64,000 nt of DNA from Nomia melanderi (GCF_051020985.1 NC_135007.1:1299001-1363000), one strand, 5' to 3'; shown: positions 37,434 to 48,354, counted from the stretch's first letter. Notes: generated from the letters alone by a model not told the origin. Numbers and translations: made by a program.

Positions 37434-39062
37434 GCGTTAATTATTTATATATGGCGTGCCGTTTACAAATGATAAAAAGAGAACATATTATAACTTGCGT
37501 ACTTTTCTAAAAGAAAAATAACCGGCGGAACATTTAATAATAATGTATCAAAACTATTTTACGCGGTATTGTCGAACATTTCAGATAACGAGGATAGCAT
37601 CTTCGGAACCAATTAAAACGGAATGCTCAATTGTTTTGGGATACAACAATAATATTGGAAACAAATGAAGTTTAAATTAAATTTTCTGGATTTCCATTTC
37701 TATTGTTATTCTATGAAATGTTGCGGCATGGCAAACAAATATTTTTATAAACTAAATGAGATTTTCCTTTACGTACCCCTTTTTATGAATACTGACTCTT
37801 AGACTTCATTTACGTGTGCTTCAACTGTATAAAAAGGAGCAGTCGAATGTTTTTTATAATTATAATAGATGAATATACATTATCTAGTTACATATGCATG
37901 AAATTGCTTTTAATAATTATCCTTAGCTAAAATATGTCAAAAATTAAATTACAATAATTTTTAATTACGATAAAGCTACAATAATGTGACGATAATAAAT
38001 TCATTTTTAACGTCTTTCAAGTGCCATATTTGAAGCTTTGATCCGTATTAAAGTATGAAAATATATTTTCTTATCGTAAATGGGAAATAAATATAACACT
38101 GAAAACTATTATAACTGGGAATATAAAGTAACTGCGTTGTAGTTACAAGTACGGAAACCTTAAGCAGCCATTGACGATGAATACTTATTTATTTTCCCAA
38201 TGAAAAAGGAAGCTTGTTTTACAATTCTTTTTGACAGTGCCAGCGTCAATGAAGAATTTTCTATTGTGTGCAGTTAGTCAGCGAAGAATTTTCTATTGTG
38301 TGTAGTTACAATTTGTGCCAAACTTCTAGTTTTCAAAATTAAATAAAATACATCCGGAACTATTAGTGCGGAGCGGATATCTCACTGTCTTTAAACATTC
38401 TTTGGGCATATTTAAATGCTAATAACATACTTCGAAATTATTTTGTCTGAGAGAGATTTCGGAATGGGATCATTGGCAACTAATTTAAACTGTGTTTTAA
38501 ATTATGCTCCTTATTATTGTAGTGTGTATTCCTTAGTTGTGGATAGCTGATTAGATTAAGTGTACTATTTTGATTTCTTTTAGAAATTTCAAAATATTAG
38601 ATCGTGAGAGAACTGTTTGAGTTACTACTTTAAGGTCTTCTTTTATTTGATATTTTCTGCATTTCATTCTTCAAGAAGGTCACAAACGTTATCCGCACAA
38701 AGTCGATCAGTGTTCTCATGAGCGTAATTCATCGTGAAAACCAATATGACGGTTCAACGGAGGTTGTAAATCTTCGTCTCGATGCGAATCGACACTACGA
38801 AAATTGCGTTCCTCTTTAAAATGAATTATCCTGATATAGATAATCAAATTGACTGAGAAAATATATGGGTATAATAGTTGCAAAAATAGTACACACATAA
38901 CAAAGATAATAAATTATTACGCAATATATACAATTGTAAATACAATAGAATTGCACTGATAAAGTAACCTGGTGTGTTATGTATTACTTAAATTCTATTA
39001 GTATGATTTATCAATATTTATGCTATATTGAAAAAAATCTGAATCATTTTTCGTTGATAACT
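37434..39062. other. AT-rich spacer with small tandem duplication and a possible LTR scrap
   Basis: GAAGAATTTTCTATTGTGTG occurs twice in tandem at about 38250-38305. At 38690-38815, TCAACGGAGGTTGTAAATCTTCG and following bases resemble the U5 end of element E's LTR, including the stem-loop at 38758-38776. It is a likely old LTR fragment. Nothing else. Confidence 0.4.
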
Positions 39063-39067
39063 CTAGG
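39063..39067. repeat. Target-site duplication of element D, left (CTAGG)
   Basis: Matches 54741-54745 just outside the far LTR. Confidence 0.75.
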
Positions 39068-39344
39068 TGTGTATGCGTAACAGATCCGGCTCGAAGGACC
39101 AAAAAATGTTACGTTACGATCGACGGGTCGACGCTTGGTCGCGACTCGAATGGTTTCACGATTTTACGTTGACCGTACGCGTGATGCCCGCCAAATTAAT
39201 CTTGGGTACCTGGATCCGTCGATGGAGCAGTGGTCGCGTCTTCGCGTTACGTTTTGTTCGAATCGAGATTTTAGTAAACGAGTCTTTCGTGTGACTGTAG
39301 TTTTCGAAGGTAGTACGTGAATTGTGTTTGTCTAATGTGACACA

Positions 39345-39532
39345 TGAACTCGTGTAAGTGAACTGTTCTTGTCGAATGCGGTAAGTGTACTCTGCTTGTC
39401 GAATGCGTGAAGTGATCTCTACTTGTCGAATGCGTGAAGTGATCTCTACTTGTCGAATGCGTGAGGTGAACTATCGGAAGTGACCTGTTCTTGTCGAATG
39501 CGGTGAGTGGTATCTACTTATCGAATGCGTGT
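39345..39532. repeat. Minisatellite in D LTR (27-bp unit, TTGTCGAATGCG core)
   Basis: Units such as GAAGTGATCTCTACTTGTCG plus AATGCGT repeat about six times here with substitutions. The same array, with a different unit count, is at 54003-54205 in the other LTR. Element E inserted inside one unit. Confidence 0.7.
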
Positions 39533-40308
39533 TGTTTCACAATGTGTGAGTACGCGTTCGCGACGAGACTGTAGGATGCGTTGAGAGCCGAGTCAACGGA
39601 GGGCGTAAATCTCCGATACGATTTTAAATCGACGTCACGATGCGCGTACGACCCTACGACTTTTTACAGAGATAGGGTGAATACGTTGTGTTCCGACAAG
39701 GTTTCGGTTTAAATGGTACGTTTTTCGCGGGAGGATGATGTTGTTCCCTTGTCTTGTTGATGCTAACTGACCCCTTGGAGACGCAAATTCACTTCGATTC
39801 ACCCACGCCGGAAGTGAATTTGCCGCGTTGACGGAACGCACGCGGAAGTGGAGACGTCGAATTTTCCGATTCGCTGGGATGAACGCGTTGGCGTGTTCTC
39901 CACTGGGACTGGTGGTTGAGAAATGCACCAATCAGCGAGTCGGAAAATGCCGGAAAATGACGGTCCCAATTGGCGGGTCCCTCGGGCCGAGGCGATTCAT
40001 GCGCCACCTGTCCGTGCGTGGGTGCACCTCAGCCGCGAGAGCCCGCTCTTTTTGGGTTTTTTCGGCTTCGTGTGACGTCATCCACTCTCCCTCCGAGGGT
40101 GTCTCCAAGGGGTGGTTTGCCAAGGCTGCGGCATGTGTTTTGCAAGCCGTCGACCACGGACCGAATTTTTACCGTTCGGCCGAACGGCTGCAAAACACGT
40201 GTACCCCCGTCATTTACTTGAACGAAGATATTTTTCGCCAAGTTGTTAATGACGGAGGGCTTTATGAAGATTTACGATTTGATCTTTCCGTCTTAGGACG
40301 ACGGAACA
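39533..40308 (-). repeat. 3' LTR of element E
   Basis: Begins (element sense) TGTTCCGTCG at 40308 and ends TGAAACA at 39533. It contains TGACGTCA (40073-40080), CCAATCAGCG (39928-39937), a 16-bp palindrome CCGTTCGGCCGAACGG (40172-40187) and a TCAGTT initiator-like site (39765-39770, minus sense). It also has a U5 stem-loop at 39597-39615. Confidence 0.9.
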
Positions 40309-40327
40309 TGCTCCCCCCCTTGAGAGG
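40309..40327 (-). promoter_or_regulatory. Polypurine tract of element E
   Basis: On the minus strand CTCTCAAGGGGGGAGCA lies directly before the LTR start. It is the plus-strand primer. Nearly the same sequence precedes the D 3' LTR. Confidence 0.75.
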
Positions 40328-40462
40328 GTACCGATCAAGATGTGTATGGTATTACGACTAAGTGTAGATTAATGATGTGAGTAATGAGCTTAATTAAGAA
40401 TCTTAAATACGAGTACACGCAATATATGATTAAACAGTTAAGAGTGAAATACGTAGCTGAAT

Positions 40463-43400
40463 CTATGGTGATTCAACACCGTCCGTGGATGTTGGGTCCA
40501 CAGGGTTATCCTCGTCGGGCTGATATGGCAGGGGTACAAGTTTTTTCGTGGTCCGATCTAGTACGCCCGTAGCCGTCTGAAGGGTCACAGCACGAACAAT
40601 ACCGTCAGAGCCGGGGTGAGCCTTAATCACTCGGCCTAAGGCCCACTGCATGGGGGGAATGTTGTCCTCCCTTAGAAGAACGATTGTACCCTCCTTGATT
40701 GGATGACTGCCCTTGGTCCATTTGTTGCGCAGGGTTAGCTCGTTCAGATATTCCCTATGCCAGCGGTTCCAGAAGTGTTGCTTCACTTTCTGAATGTGCT
40801 GCCAGCTCGATATACGGTTTGAGGGAATATCTGTAAAATCGCGCTCGCGTAGGCTCGTGAGGGAATCGCCAATGAGGAAGTGGCCTGGTGTCAGTAAGAG
40901 GAGATCGTTGTTTGAATCAGCGGATATAGGAGTTAAAGGGCGTGAATTGAGGATGGACTCTATTTCAATGATTAAGGTATTCAAATTCTCGAAGGTAAAC
41001 AGCTCAGTACCTACGACGCGGGTCAGGTGGTGTTTGAAAGCCTTTACAGCTGCTTCCCACAAGCCACCGAAGTGTGGTGCGTGTGGTGGGATAAAACTCC
41101 ACTCGATATGCCGCTCCGCGAGAAATGTCTTTACCTTTTGATTATGGTCATCCGATTTTAAGAGTTCGCGTATTTCTCGTAGTTGGTTATATGCCCCAAC
41201 GAAATTTGTGCCATTGTCCGAGTGAATACGTTTACAAAATCCCCGTCGAGCAATGAATCGTCTAAGTGCAGCTATGAATGCTTCGGTGGTAAGGTCACTT
41301 ACCAGTTCCAAATGAATGGCCTTGACCGCGAGGCACACGAAGACCGCAACGTACACCTTGACACGCGTTCGATTCTGTTTCTTCCTTTCCTTAATATAAA
41401 ATGGCCCGCAATAATCAACCCCGGTGTTAGTAAATGGCCGGGATTCGGTGACTCTTGCTTTGGGCAGGTTACCCATTATGTAGTCTGTTGATGGTGGTTG
41501 CGCTCGGAGGCAGCGCGAGCAGGTCTTTATGGCCCTCCATACCTGACTTCGACCGTCAACGGGCCAGTATCGGCGCCTAACTGCGTATAGCGTGTTTTGC
41601 ACGCCGGTGTGCAGTTGAGCACGATGCTCGGCTTCGATGATGAGTCCCGTCACGCGTGCCTTTGGTAAGATGATGGGATGCCGTTGCGAAAATGGCATTA
41701 AGGAGTGTTTCAATCGTCCTCCGACTCGCAATATCCCGTCCTTGTCGATGAATGGATTGAGACGTTGCAGTTTTCCACCGACTTCTGATTTGTTTGTAGT
41801 CAGACATTGTAATTCTTTTGCAAAGTGCAAGCTTTGCAAAAGTTTTATTAGAATGTCGTGGGCATTCCTGATTTCGGACACTGTCAGGCTACCCTTTTCA
41901 TTATACGTCCTTTTCCATCGAAGACAGCGCGCGACGATCCGTTGCATCTTTCCCCACGACGAATAATTTTCGAAGATGCTCCTGTCTAATGATGTTGTAG
42001 TTAGACACGCTGCTGTCTTTTGCTCCGGGACGATGTTGGGTGGAACTATTTCATGGTTTGGCCATCGAGATTTGTCCTTGGCGAGCCACTCTGGACCATG
42101 GTGCCAGATGGATGGTCGTAGGAATTCTTCTGGCGTTTGACCGCGCGAAATGAGATCCGCGGGATTGTCATTAGTCGGAACGTGTCGCCAATTCGCGATG
42201 TCAGTTCTAGTTTGAATTTTGGATACCCTATTTGCGACGAATGTCTTCAGAAGGTGTGGTGAAGTTTGTAGCCAGTTGATGACGATGGTGGAGTCGGTCC
42301 ATAAGGTGGTATTGTGGATTTCCACGTGCAACGCGTTCTTGGCAGTAGCGATGAGCGAGGTGAGAAGCAGCGCCCCACACAGCTCGAGCCGGGGTACCGA
42401 TTGCGTTTTTAACGGGGCAACCTTTGACTTCGCGAAGAGAAGCTCTACGTTTATACGTCCATTGGCGTCCCTTGAACGGACATAGACGCAAGCTCCGTAA
42501 GCTCTCTCGCTAGCATCGCAGAAACCATGTAATTCGATTTCAACCGGTGAGTTGATAACGGTCTTCCTTTGGAAAGTGATGTTGTTTAGCAAGGACAATT
42601 GTTTATAGTACTGACACCATTCTGTATGTATGTCCATCGGCAGAGATTCGTCCCAGTCTACCTTAACGGACCAAATTCTCTAAAGCAGGATTTTTGCAAC
42701 GATGATGACGGGACCGAGGAGGCCTAATGGGTCATAAATCCTGGCAATTTCGGAGGAAATGAGGCGTTTGGTTATGTGCGTGGTCGCGAGTTTTGTTTGG
42801 ACTTCATAGGATATGGAGTCTGCCGAGGAGTTCCAAACAATCCCTAACGTTTTTATGTTTGATGAATCGCCGAGATGGTGCTTCCTGTCGATTGGCTGGT
42901 CCGATAATCCTGTTAAAAGTTCCTCATGGTTGGCCGCCCATTGTCTGATGTTTAGCCCGGCTGATCGTAGCAATTGCGTTAGATCCTCCCTCAATGAGCG
43001 CGCTTCCTCGATGGTAGATGCTCCAGTGAGTGCGTCATCCACGTAAAAATCACGACGCAGAATTTTTGCGGCTTGAGGAAACCGGTGCCCTTCGTCTTGG
43101 GCGAGTTGAGTAAGACAACGGATCGCTAAGTACGGCGCGGCTGACAACCCGAATGTGACGGTTTTCAGCTCGTAGGTATTGACTCGACCGGTATCATCGC
43201 GCCAAAGAATCCGCTGATATTTCCGATCTTCGTCACGAACGAGAAACTGCCTGTACAGTTTCTCTATATCACCGGTGAGAACGTAACGGTGAATACGGAA
43301 GCGGAGCAAAATGTACAGCAGATCGTCCTGTATTTTTGGCCCTGTATGGAGGGTGTCGTTGAGCGAGATTCCGGTGCTCGTTGCAGCGGAACCGTCGAAA

Positions 43401-44401
43401 ACCACTCGAAGCTTGGTGGTTGCACTCGTGACCTTCGTGACTCCGTGATGAGGCAGGTAATATCCGCCGGATGAATCTCGATCTTCAGGAATCCGTTCCA
43501 TGTGGCCCAGTTCGAAATATTCATTCATGACGGCGTGATATTCTTTCCGTAAAGTTGTGTCACGATGTAGTTTCCGTTCCAGAGATTCCAATCGTTTTAA
43601 CGCCCGCGATTTGGATTCTCCCAGCTGCGTAACGTTGTCGTTGAACGGGAGTGCTACGACGTACCGACCGTCGGTGTTCCGTGTCGTATGCTTTTGAAAA
43701 TGCGTCTCGCAACTCTTGTCCGAACTCGACAGATGCTGGATCTGTGGACCTTCTTCGATCTCGCAAAACCGAGCCAGATCGACTTGGAGAGTCGTGGCCG
43801 TGTGACACGAGGCCCTGCGTGGGGAAGTGGAAGCTGAAGGACTTCCCCCTATCACCCAGCCGACTCTCGTTTTCTGTAGATACAGATCTGGTCCGCCTGG
43901 AGGAGACAGATTAATCTGCCCGACGCTTAAGAGCGACAACGTTGCTCCGGAGCCGATTAGCAGATCGACGGATGCTGGACGGTGAAACTCTGGATCTGCC
44001 AGCTTAATGCTCTTTGGAATGTGTATTCCCGATCGGTCAATGGGTTGATCTGGGACGAGCGGTGCGATTTTTGGAATCGTTAAAAATGTTAATGTGCGTT
44101 GATAGTCGCTCACCTTAGAACAGATGGTGGCTGTAACGGTATGCTTCGCGACCGTTGTCAACGCGTTGAGGACCCCGATAGGAACGGAACACTTGTTACG
44201 CGGTACGTTTAGCTTTCTCGCGAGATCGTCGCTCATAAAATTAGTTGTCGCGCACGTATCGATCAATGTACGACAAGGGATCGGTCGTTTCTCCTTGTCC
44301 AGTACGCAGATCTGAGCGGTGACAAGAAGTTCATTGTTGATCGCGTTGACAATGAAAGCTCTGTGATGGTTTGTTCCCATGGGATCCTCTGGTCGTAGTA
44401 G
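40463..44401 (-). pseudogene. pol: Element E Pol (protease, RT, RNase H, integrase) with one TAG
   Basis: Pol of 1312 codons, in frame with gag across its TGA. Protease: CRTLIDTCATTNF (Asp codon 44258-44260), with DTC instead of the usual DTG/DSG. RT: LTGDIEKLYRQF and FYVDD intact, about residues 378 and 453 from the TGA. A TAG at 42680-42682 stands where relatives have Gln (LLQ), a single C-to-T change. After it come the Peptidase_A17/RNase H acidic residues (GFCDASERAYG, RLELCG, WTDSTIV, NPADL), then an HHCC integrase finger ending in CSRCLRAQ. The integrase core follows with VDYCGPF, SDNGTNFVG and GLWEAAVK, then a DUF5641-type tail. All catalytic residues look present. Called a pseudogene only because of the TAG; this allele would give a product truncated after RT. 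Confidence 0.9.
42680..42682 (-). other. Premature TAG in element E pol
   Basis: Single in-frame stop between LLGPVIIVAKILL and RIWSVKVDWDES. The frame is open on both sides. Related fragments read Q here (for example AKILLQSLW in fragment B). Confidence 0.85.
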
Positions 44402-45784
44402 TCAATCGCTCGTTTCTTCCTGTAAAACCGGTGGTGCGACGCGTTTCGCGGGTGGCGTGGTTGCGCGATTTGATGATTGCTTCGGCTGATGTATCAGCGT
44501 ATGGTGATGCTTGTCGCAAATTCGGCATGAGCCCCTTTTGCACATTTCGGAGTTATGGTCTGATCGCAAACAATTTGAGCACAACGAGGCCCTCCGTATC
44601 GCGGTAATTCGCGCCTCGACTGATAGGGCATGGAATCGTTCGCAGCGCCAGATGCCGTGTGCCTCGTGGCAAATGGGACACTTCGGTGTGTTCGCGGGTC
44701 TATCTGGCGTTTCAACCGATTCGCGTTGATTCTGGAAATCTTGCGAATTGCTCGCGGTTACGAATGCCTGACTGCGCGTGGGGTATCGTTGCGATGGGGG
44801 CTTCGTCGACGGGTTTCGAACGATATGTCCGGCTGATGTCGACGATTTTTTCTGCGGCGTTGGTCTGCAGTTCGCGCGATTCTCCAGGAAGTTGAGGAGG
44901 TGCGAGTAAGATGGCATTTCCTTGTCTTTTAATGATAACTCCCAGTGCCACGCGGTATCCGTGCTTATTTTGGATAATATTATTGAGACGAGCATGCAAT
45001 CCCACGACGATGTGTTGACGCCAAGGTTTCTTAGCGACCGAAGATTCTGGCGGATTGTATCGACTAGATCCCCTAATTCTTCCGGAGAGTCGGTTTGTAA
45101 TTTGGAGATCGCTTGAATCGCGTCGCAGTGTTTCAAAAGGACTCTACGTTTACAGTCGAATTTTTCCTTCAATAACTCGATCGCGTCGGAGTAATTCGCG
45201 TCCGTAGTACTCAGCGACTCAATACACGCAGCTGCCTTTCCGGAAAGGGTCGATCGCAGATACTGTAGTTTCTGCACCGGTGTTAAATCCGCGTTCTGGT
45301 CGATTATCGACGAAAAAATGTCGAAATATGACGCCCAATTTTCGATTTTTCCGTCGAATGTTGGTAGGCGCATCTCCGGCAGTCTTATCGCCATAGGGGC
45401 GGATACAGAGGACGCGTGTGACTCCGTCGTGTTTCGTCGTGGGGTTCTGTTCGCGCGCTCTCCCTCGATTAATGCATTTGCTCGCGCAATGACGGTTACG
45501 TAATCATTGTGTATTTCGTATCGACGTGGTGCTTCGGACTCGTCCATTTCTTCAATTTCAAATTGGAGTTCATCGAACCGTGCCCATACGTCGTTGAGGC
45601 TGGTCAAATGCGCTCGTAAGAGACCGATATCGCGTTGTTCGGGATGTTGCATGTTATCAACGAGTCTCGCGAACGTCGTGATGTGCCCGATTATATTGCC
45701 GCGCTTGCGTCGCAAAGTACTGAGACTAATACTGATCGTAGTGGATTGGGTTTGGCTGGACGATTGTTCTGTTGCTTTCGGCAT
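44402..45784 (-). CDS. gag: Element E Gag
   Basis: Intact 460-residue Gag of a BEL/Pao retrotransposon, which forms the cytoplasmic particle that packages element RNA. The ATG at 45784 lies 55 bases after a splice-donor-like site in the leader, matching gag starts in A, C and D. A basic/helical N-terminus is followed by a DUF1759-type capsid core (IRLPEMRLPTFDGKIENWASY, about residues 132-152, through LSGKAAACIESL). Zinc knuckles: CPICHEAHGIWRC, CSNCLRSDHNSEMC and CRICDKHHHTLIH, about residues 370-435. It ends in TGA followed by CTA, after which pol continues in the same frame. Readthrough at a few percent would make Gag-Pol. Confidence 0.9.
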   Translation of the reverse strand: MPKATEQSSSQTQSTTISISLSTLRRKRGNIIGHITTFARLVDNMQHPEQRDIGLLRAHLTSLNDVWARFDELQFEIEEMDESEAPRRYEIHNDYVTVIARANALIEGERANRTPRRNTTESHASSVSAPMAIRLPEMRLPTFDGKIENWASYFDIFSSIIDQNADLTPVQKLQYLRSTLSGKAAACIESLSTTDANYSDAIELLKEKFDCKRRVLLKHCDAIQAISKLQTDSPEELGDLVDTIRQNLRSLRNLGVNTSSWDCMLVSIILSKISTDTAWHWELSLKDKEMPSYSHLLNFLENRANCRPTPQKKSSTSAGHIVRNPSTKPPSQRYPTRSQAFVTASNSQDFQNQRESVETPDRPANTPKCPICHEAHGIWRCERFHALSVEARITAIRRASLCSNCLRSDHNSEMCKRGSCRICDKHHHTLIHQPKQSSNRATTPPAKRVAPPVLQEETSD

Positions 45785-46054
45785 CGTGGAACGGGATTAC
45801 AGACACACGAAAGGAATTGGCGATAATAAACGAGCCTACCTTTGCGATGCGACGATTTCCCAATGGTTGATGCCTACTGCGATGTCCTGTCCTCGAGATG
45901 CTCCTTGGACTAGGGTATTCGAAGGATGCTGAGGTGATCCTTCGGTGATGCTGCGACCGATACGGTGGACCGCTGCTGGTGAATTAGCGACAGCGTCGCG
46001 TTGAGATGGCAGTTAGCAGTTACCAAAGTATTTGGAATCCACGCGTCACTGAGG

Positions 46055-46072
46055 ATCCGGCTCGAAGGACCA
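46055..46072 (-). promoter_or_regulatory. Primer-binding site of element E (tRNA-Tyr type)
   Basis: Plus-strand ATCCGGCTCGAAGGACCA, separated from the LTR end (46078) by five bases. Same site as A, D and F. Confidence 0.8.
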
Positions 46073-46077
46073 TTTAA

Positions 46078-46852
46078 TGTTTCACAATGTGTGAGTACGC
46101 GTTCGCGACGAGACTGTAGGATGCGTTGAGAGCCGAGTCAACGGAGGGCGTAAATCTCCGATACGATTTTAAATCGACGTCACGATGCGCGTACGACCCT
46201 ACGCCTTTTACAGAGATAGGGTGAATACGTTGTGTTCCGACAAGGTTTCGGTTTAAATGGTACGTTTTTCGCGGGAGGATGATGTTGTTCCCTTGTCTTG
46301 TTGATGCTAACTGACCCCTTGGAGACGCAAATTCACTTCGATTCACCCACGCCGGAAGTGAATTTGCCGCGTTGACGGAACGCACGCGGAAGTGGAGACG
46401 TCGAATTTTCCGATTCGCTGAGATGAACGCGTTGGCGTGTTCTCCACTGGGACTGGTGGTTGAGAAATGCACCAATCAGCGAGTCGGAAAATGCCGGAAA
46501 ATGACGGTCCCAATTAGCGGGTCCCTCGGGCCGAGGCGATTCGTGCGCCACCTGTCCGTGCGTGGGTGCACCTCAGCCGCGAGAGCCCGCTCTTTTTGGG
46601 TTTTTCCGGCTTCGTGTGACGTCATCCACTCTCCCTCCGAGGGTGTCTCCAAGGGGTGGTTCGCCAAGGCTGCAGCATGTGTTTTGCAAGCCGTCGACCA
46701 CGGACCGAATTTTTACCGTTCGGCCGAACGGCTGCAAAACACGTGTACCCCCGTCATTTACTTGAACGAAAATATTTTTCGCCAAGTTGTTAATGACGGA
46801 GGACTTTATGAAGATTTACGATTTGATCTTTCCGTCTTAGGACGACGGAACA
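46078..46852 (-). repeat. 5' LTR of element E
   Basis: 775 bp, near-identical to 39533-40308. TGACGTCA at 46617-46624 and CCAATCAGCG at 46472-46481 lie in the likely U3. This LTR would drive the element's transcription leftwards. Confidence 0.9.
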
Positions 46853-46857
46853 CGTGT
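46853..46857. repeat. Target-site duplication of element E, right (CGTGT)
   Basis: Equal to 39528-39532. The empty site is seen in the 5' LTR of D. Confidence 0.85.
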
Positions 46858-46886
46858 AGTGATCTGTTCTTGTCGAATGCGGTAAG

Positions 46887-47588
46887 TGTTAGCGACCATC
46901 GCTAACACGGTTTATGGCACGGACGTGCGTGAAGGGCTACTTTAGAGATTTAGGATTTTTAGGTTTTTAGTAAGCATGCGTTTTTAGAGTGTACTATACT
47001 TCCTGGCGAGAGAAGACGATTTATGAGTTAAAAACTGCGAGTTTTAGAAAGTCGCTTCTCTCGTCCCTCAATAGCCGTGGCCGTGCCATAAACAGGGAAA
47101 TTCCGAAGGGAAGTTGGACACGTTCATGTAACGGTAAGGATACCGAAGGTCCCTTACCCCCACCCCTTCCCAAGTGAGCGCGCTAAGGGCGCAAGGAAGA
47201 GTATCTGCGCTAAGTTCGGTCCGCTGATTGGTGACAGCCAAAATGAGAAGAAACCAATCAGCGGACAATTTAGAAATTAGGGACTTGGCGATCAAGAGCG
47301 GAGATCGCCAGGGGCCAGTCGCTCATTCAGGAGCAGTAAGAGTCAGTCGCTCATTCAGGAGCTCTGAGAGTCAGTCGCTCAAACACGAGCAGTGAGTTAG
47401 CAAATACCATTAGCAATCTTAGTACCCTTAGGAACCTGAAGACCAGTCAAGGAAATCAAGTACAATTTAGTAAGTGAATGGTGAGCCAAAAGAGTGAGCG
47501 GGTTAACCATTCTGGTCCTTCGAGAAGGTTATAACTAAAACCACGTCAGAGTGCATTTGGAGGTACGAGTGTACACCGTGCGCTAACA
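46887..47588 (+). mobile_element. Solo LTR inserted in D 3' LTR
   Basis: 702 bp starting TGTTAGCGACC and ending GCGCTAACA, flanked by GTAAG (46882-46886 and 47589-47593). It is related to the LTR of element C (11848-12481, reverse). Inside are a 14-bp perfect inverted CCAAT repeat (47219-47232 and 47253-47266), a threefold AGTCAGTCGCTCATTCAGGAG-like tandem repeat (47320-47395) and a TGGTCCTTCGAG PBS-like stretch (47513-47524). No internal retroelement sequence. Orientation is by alignment with C. Confidence 0.8.
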
Positions 47589-48132
47589 GTAAGTGAACTC
47601 TACTTCGTCGGAGCTCTTGCACCCACAAATAAACTTTTTTACCCCTCCTTCGGATGTTTGGAAGGGGATGCTGACGGAGTGGGAACAAGAGATCGACGGA
47701 GTTTTGGATAAAAAATACATTTGGTAATAGCAGGAAAATTCCGCTACTTGACGAATGTGCAAGGGTGTACTCCGATGCGAGTACGCACCCTTGTTCGCCG
47801 GTAGTCCTCGCTGTTGTGCGTACATTCGGTTTGTCAGCGAAGGAAAACCCGTTACGTGGGCCCATGTGTACGTGCCTACCTAAATGCGGGCACGCACCCA
47901 TGGCCGCGGGTAATCCTCGCCGCTGCGCGAGAATTTGTCTGGTTTATGACAGGGGCGATTTTTGTACGGGACAAAAAATGGGAGGCTGACCTGCACAAAG
48001 GCCGAAGCCGGGCCCCGGATCAACTGTCCCGAACGCTCGATCGTGTTTGCGCCCGTGTCATAAACCAGAGCCGTGTATCGACGTGCCGCGGCCCTCGGTA
48101 TCCGTAAGGGTCCCTTGTTCCGCGACGGAACA

Positions 48133-48150
48133 TGCTCCCCCCGTTGAGAG
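48133..48150 (-). promoter_or_regulatory. Polypurine tract of element D
   Basis: Minus-strand CTCTCAACGGGGGGAGCA immediately precedes the 3' LTR start TGTTCCG. Confidence 0.75.
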
Positions 48151-48354
48151 ACACTGTCGATCAATTATGTGTACGAGGATATTAACAATGTGTGAATGAA
48201 TGATACAATTTACGGTACGGGGTAGTGTACAAGACGGAGACTTAATCCTAAATTCGCGTAATGATGATTCGGAAGGACGATCTTTTTCTCGTCCTGTCCA
48301 GGGGCCGTGGACTGCGCGGATAATCCGGTCCACCCTGGGATGTTATGCGTTGTC

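Larger units (their letters stand above)
39533..46852 (-). mobile_element. Near-intact BEL/Pao element E
   Basis: A 7.3-kb element flanked by CGTGT (39528-39532 and 46853-46857). The uninterrupted target is seen in the other D LTR at about 54126-54135. It has LTRs of 776 (39533-40308) and 775 bp (46078-46852), PBS 46055-46072, gag 45784-44402, pol 44401-40463 and polypurine tract 40309-40327. By eye the LTRs differ at about nine positions plus a 1-bp indel, mostly transitions, so insertion was recent. There is no third open frame between pol and the 3' LTR, hence no env. The only clear lesion in the coding part is one TAG. Confidence 0.9.
39068..48132 (-). repeat. 3' LTR of element D (interrupted: 39068-39532, 46858-46886, 47594-48132)
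   Basis: About 1030 bp once insertions are removed. The inner end TGTTCCGCGACGGAACA (48116-48132) abuts the polypurine tract; the outer end TGTGTATGCGTAACAG is at 39068. It includes a 27-bp minisatellite (TTGTCGAATGCG core, 39345-39532 and on), two similar hairpins (47760-47793 and 47861-47902) and a tRNA-Tyr PBS-like copy at 39084-39101. Confidence 0.8.

Noticed and set aside
39345..39532. CRISPR-like array
   Set aside because: Repeats are degenerate, directly tandem and inside an LTR; no spacers and a eukaryotic context.
39828..40361. 177-codon plus-strand open frame, repeated at 46372-46905
   Set aside because: It lies antisense within the two LTRs of element E. Being present twice only reflects the LTR duplication; no motif and no family match.
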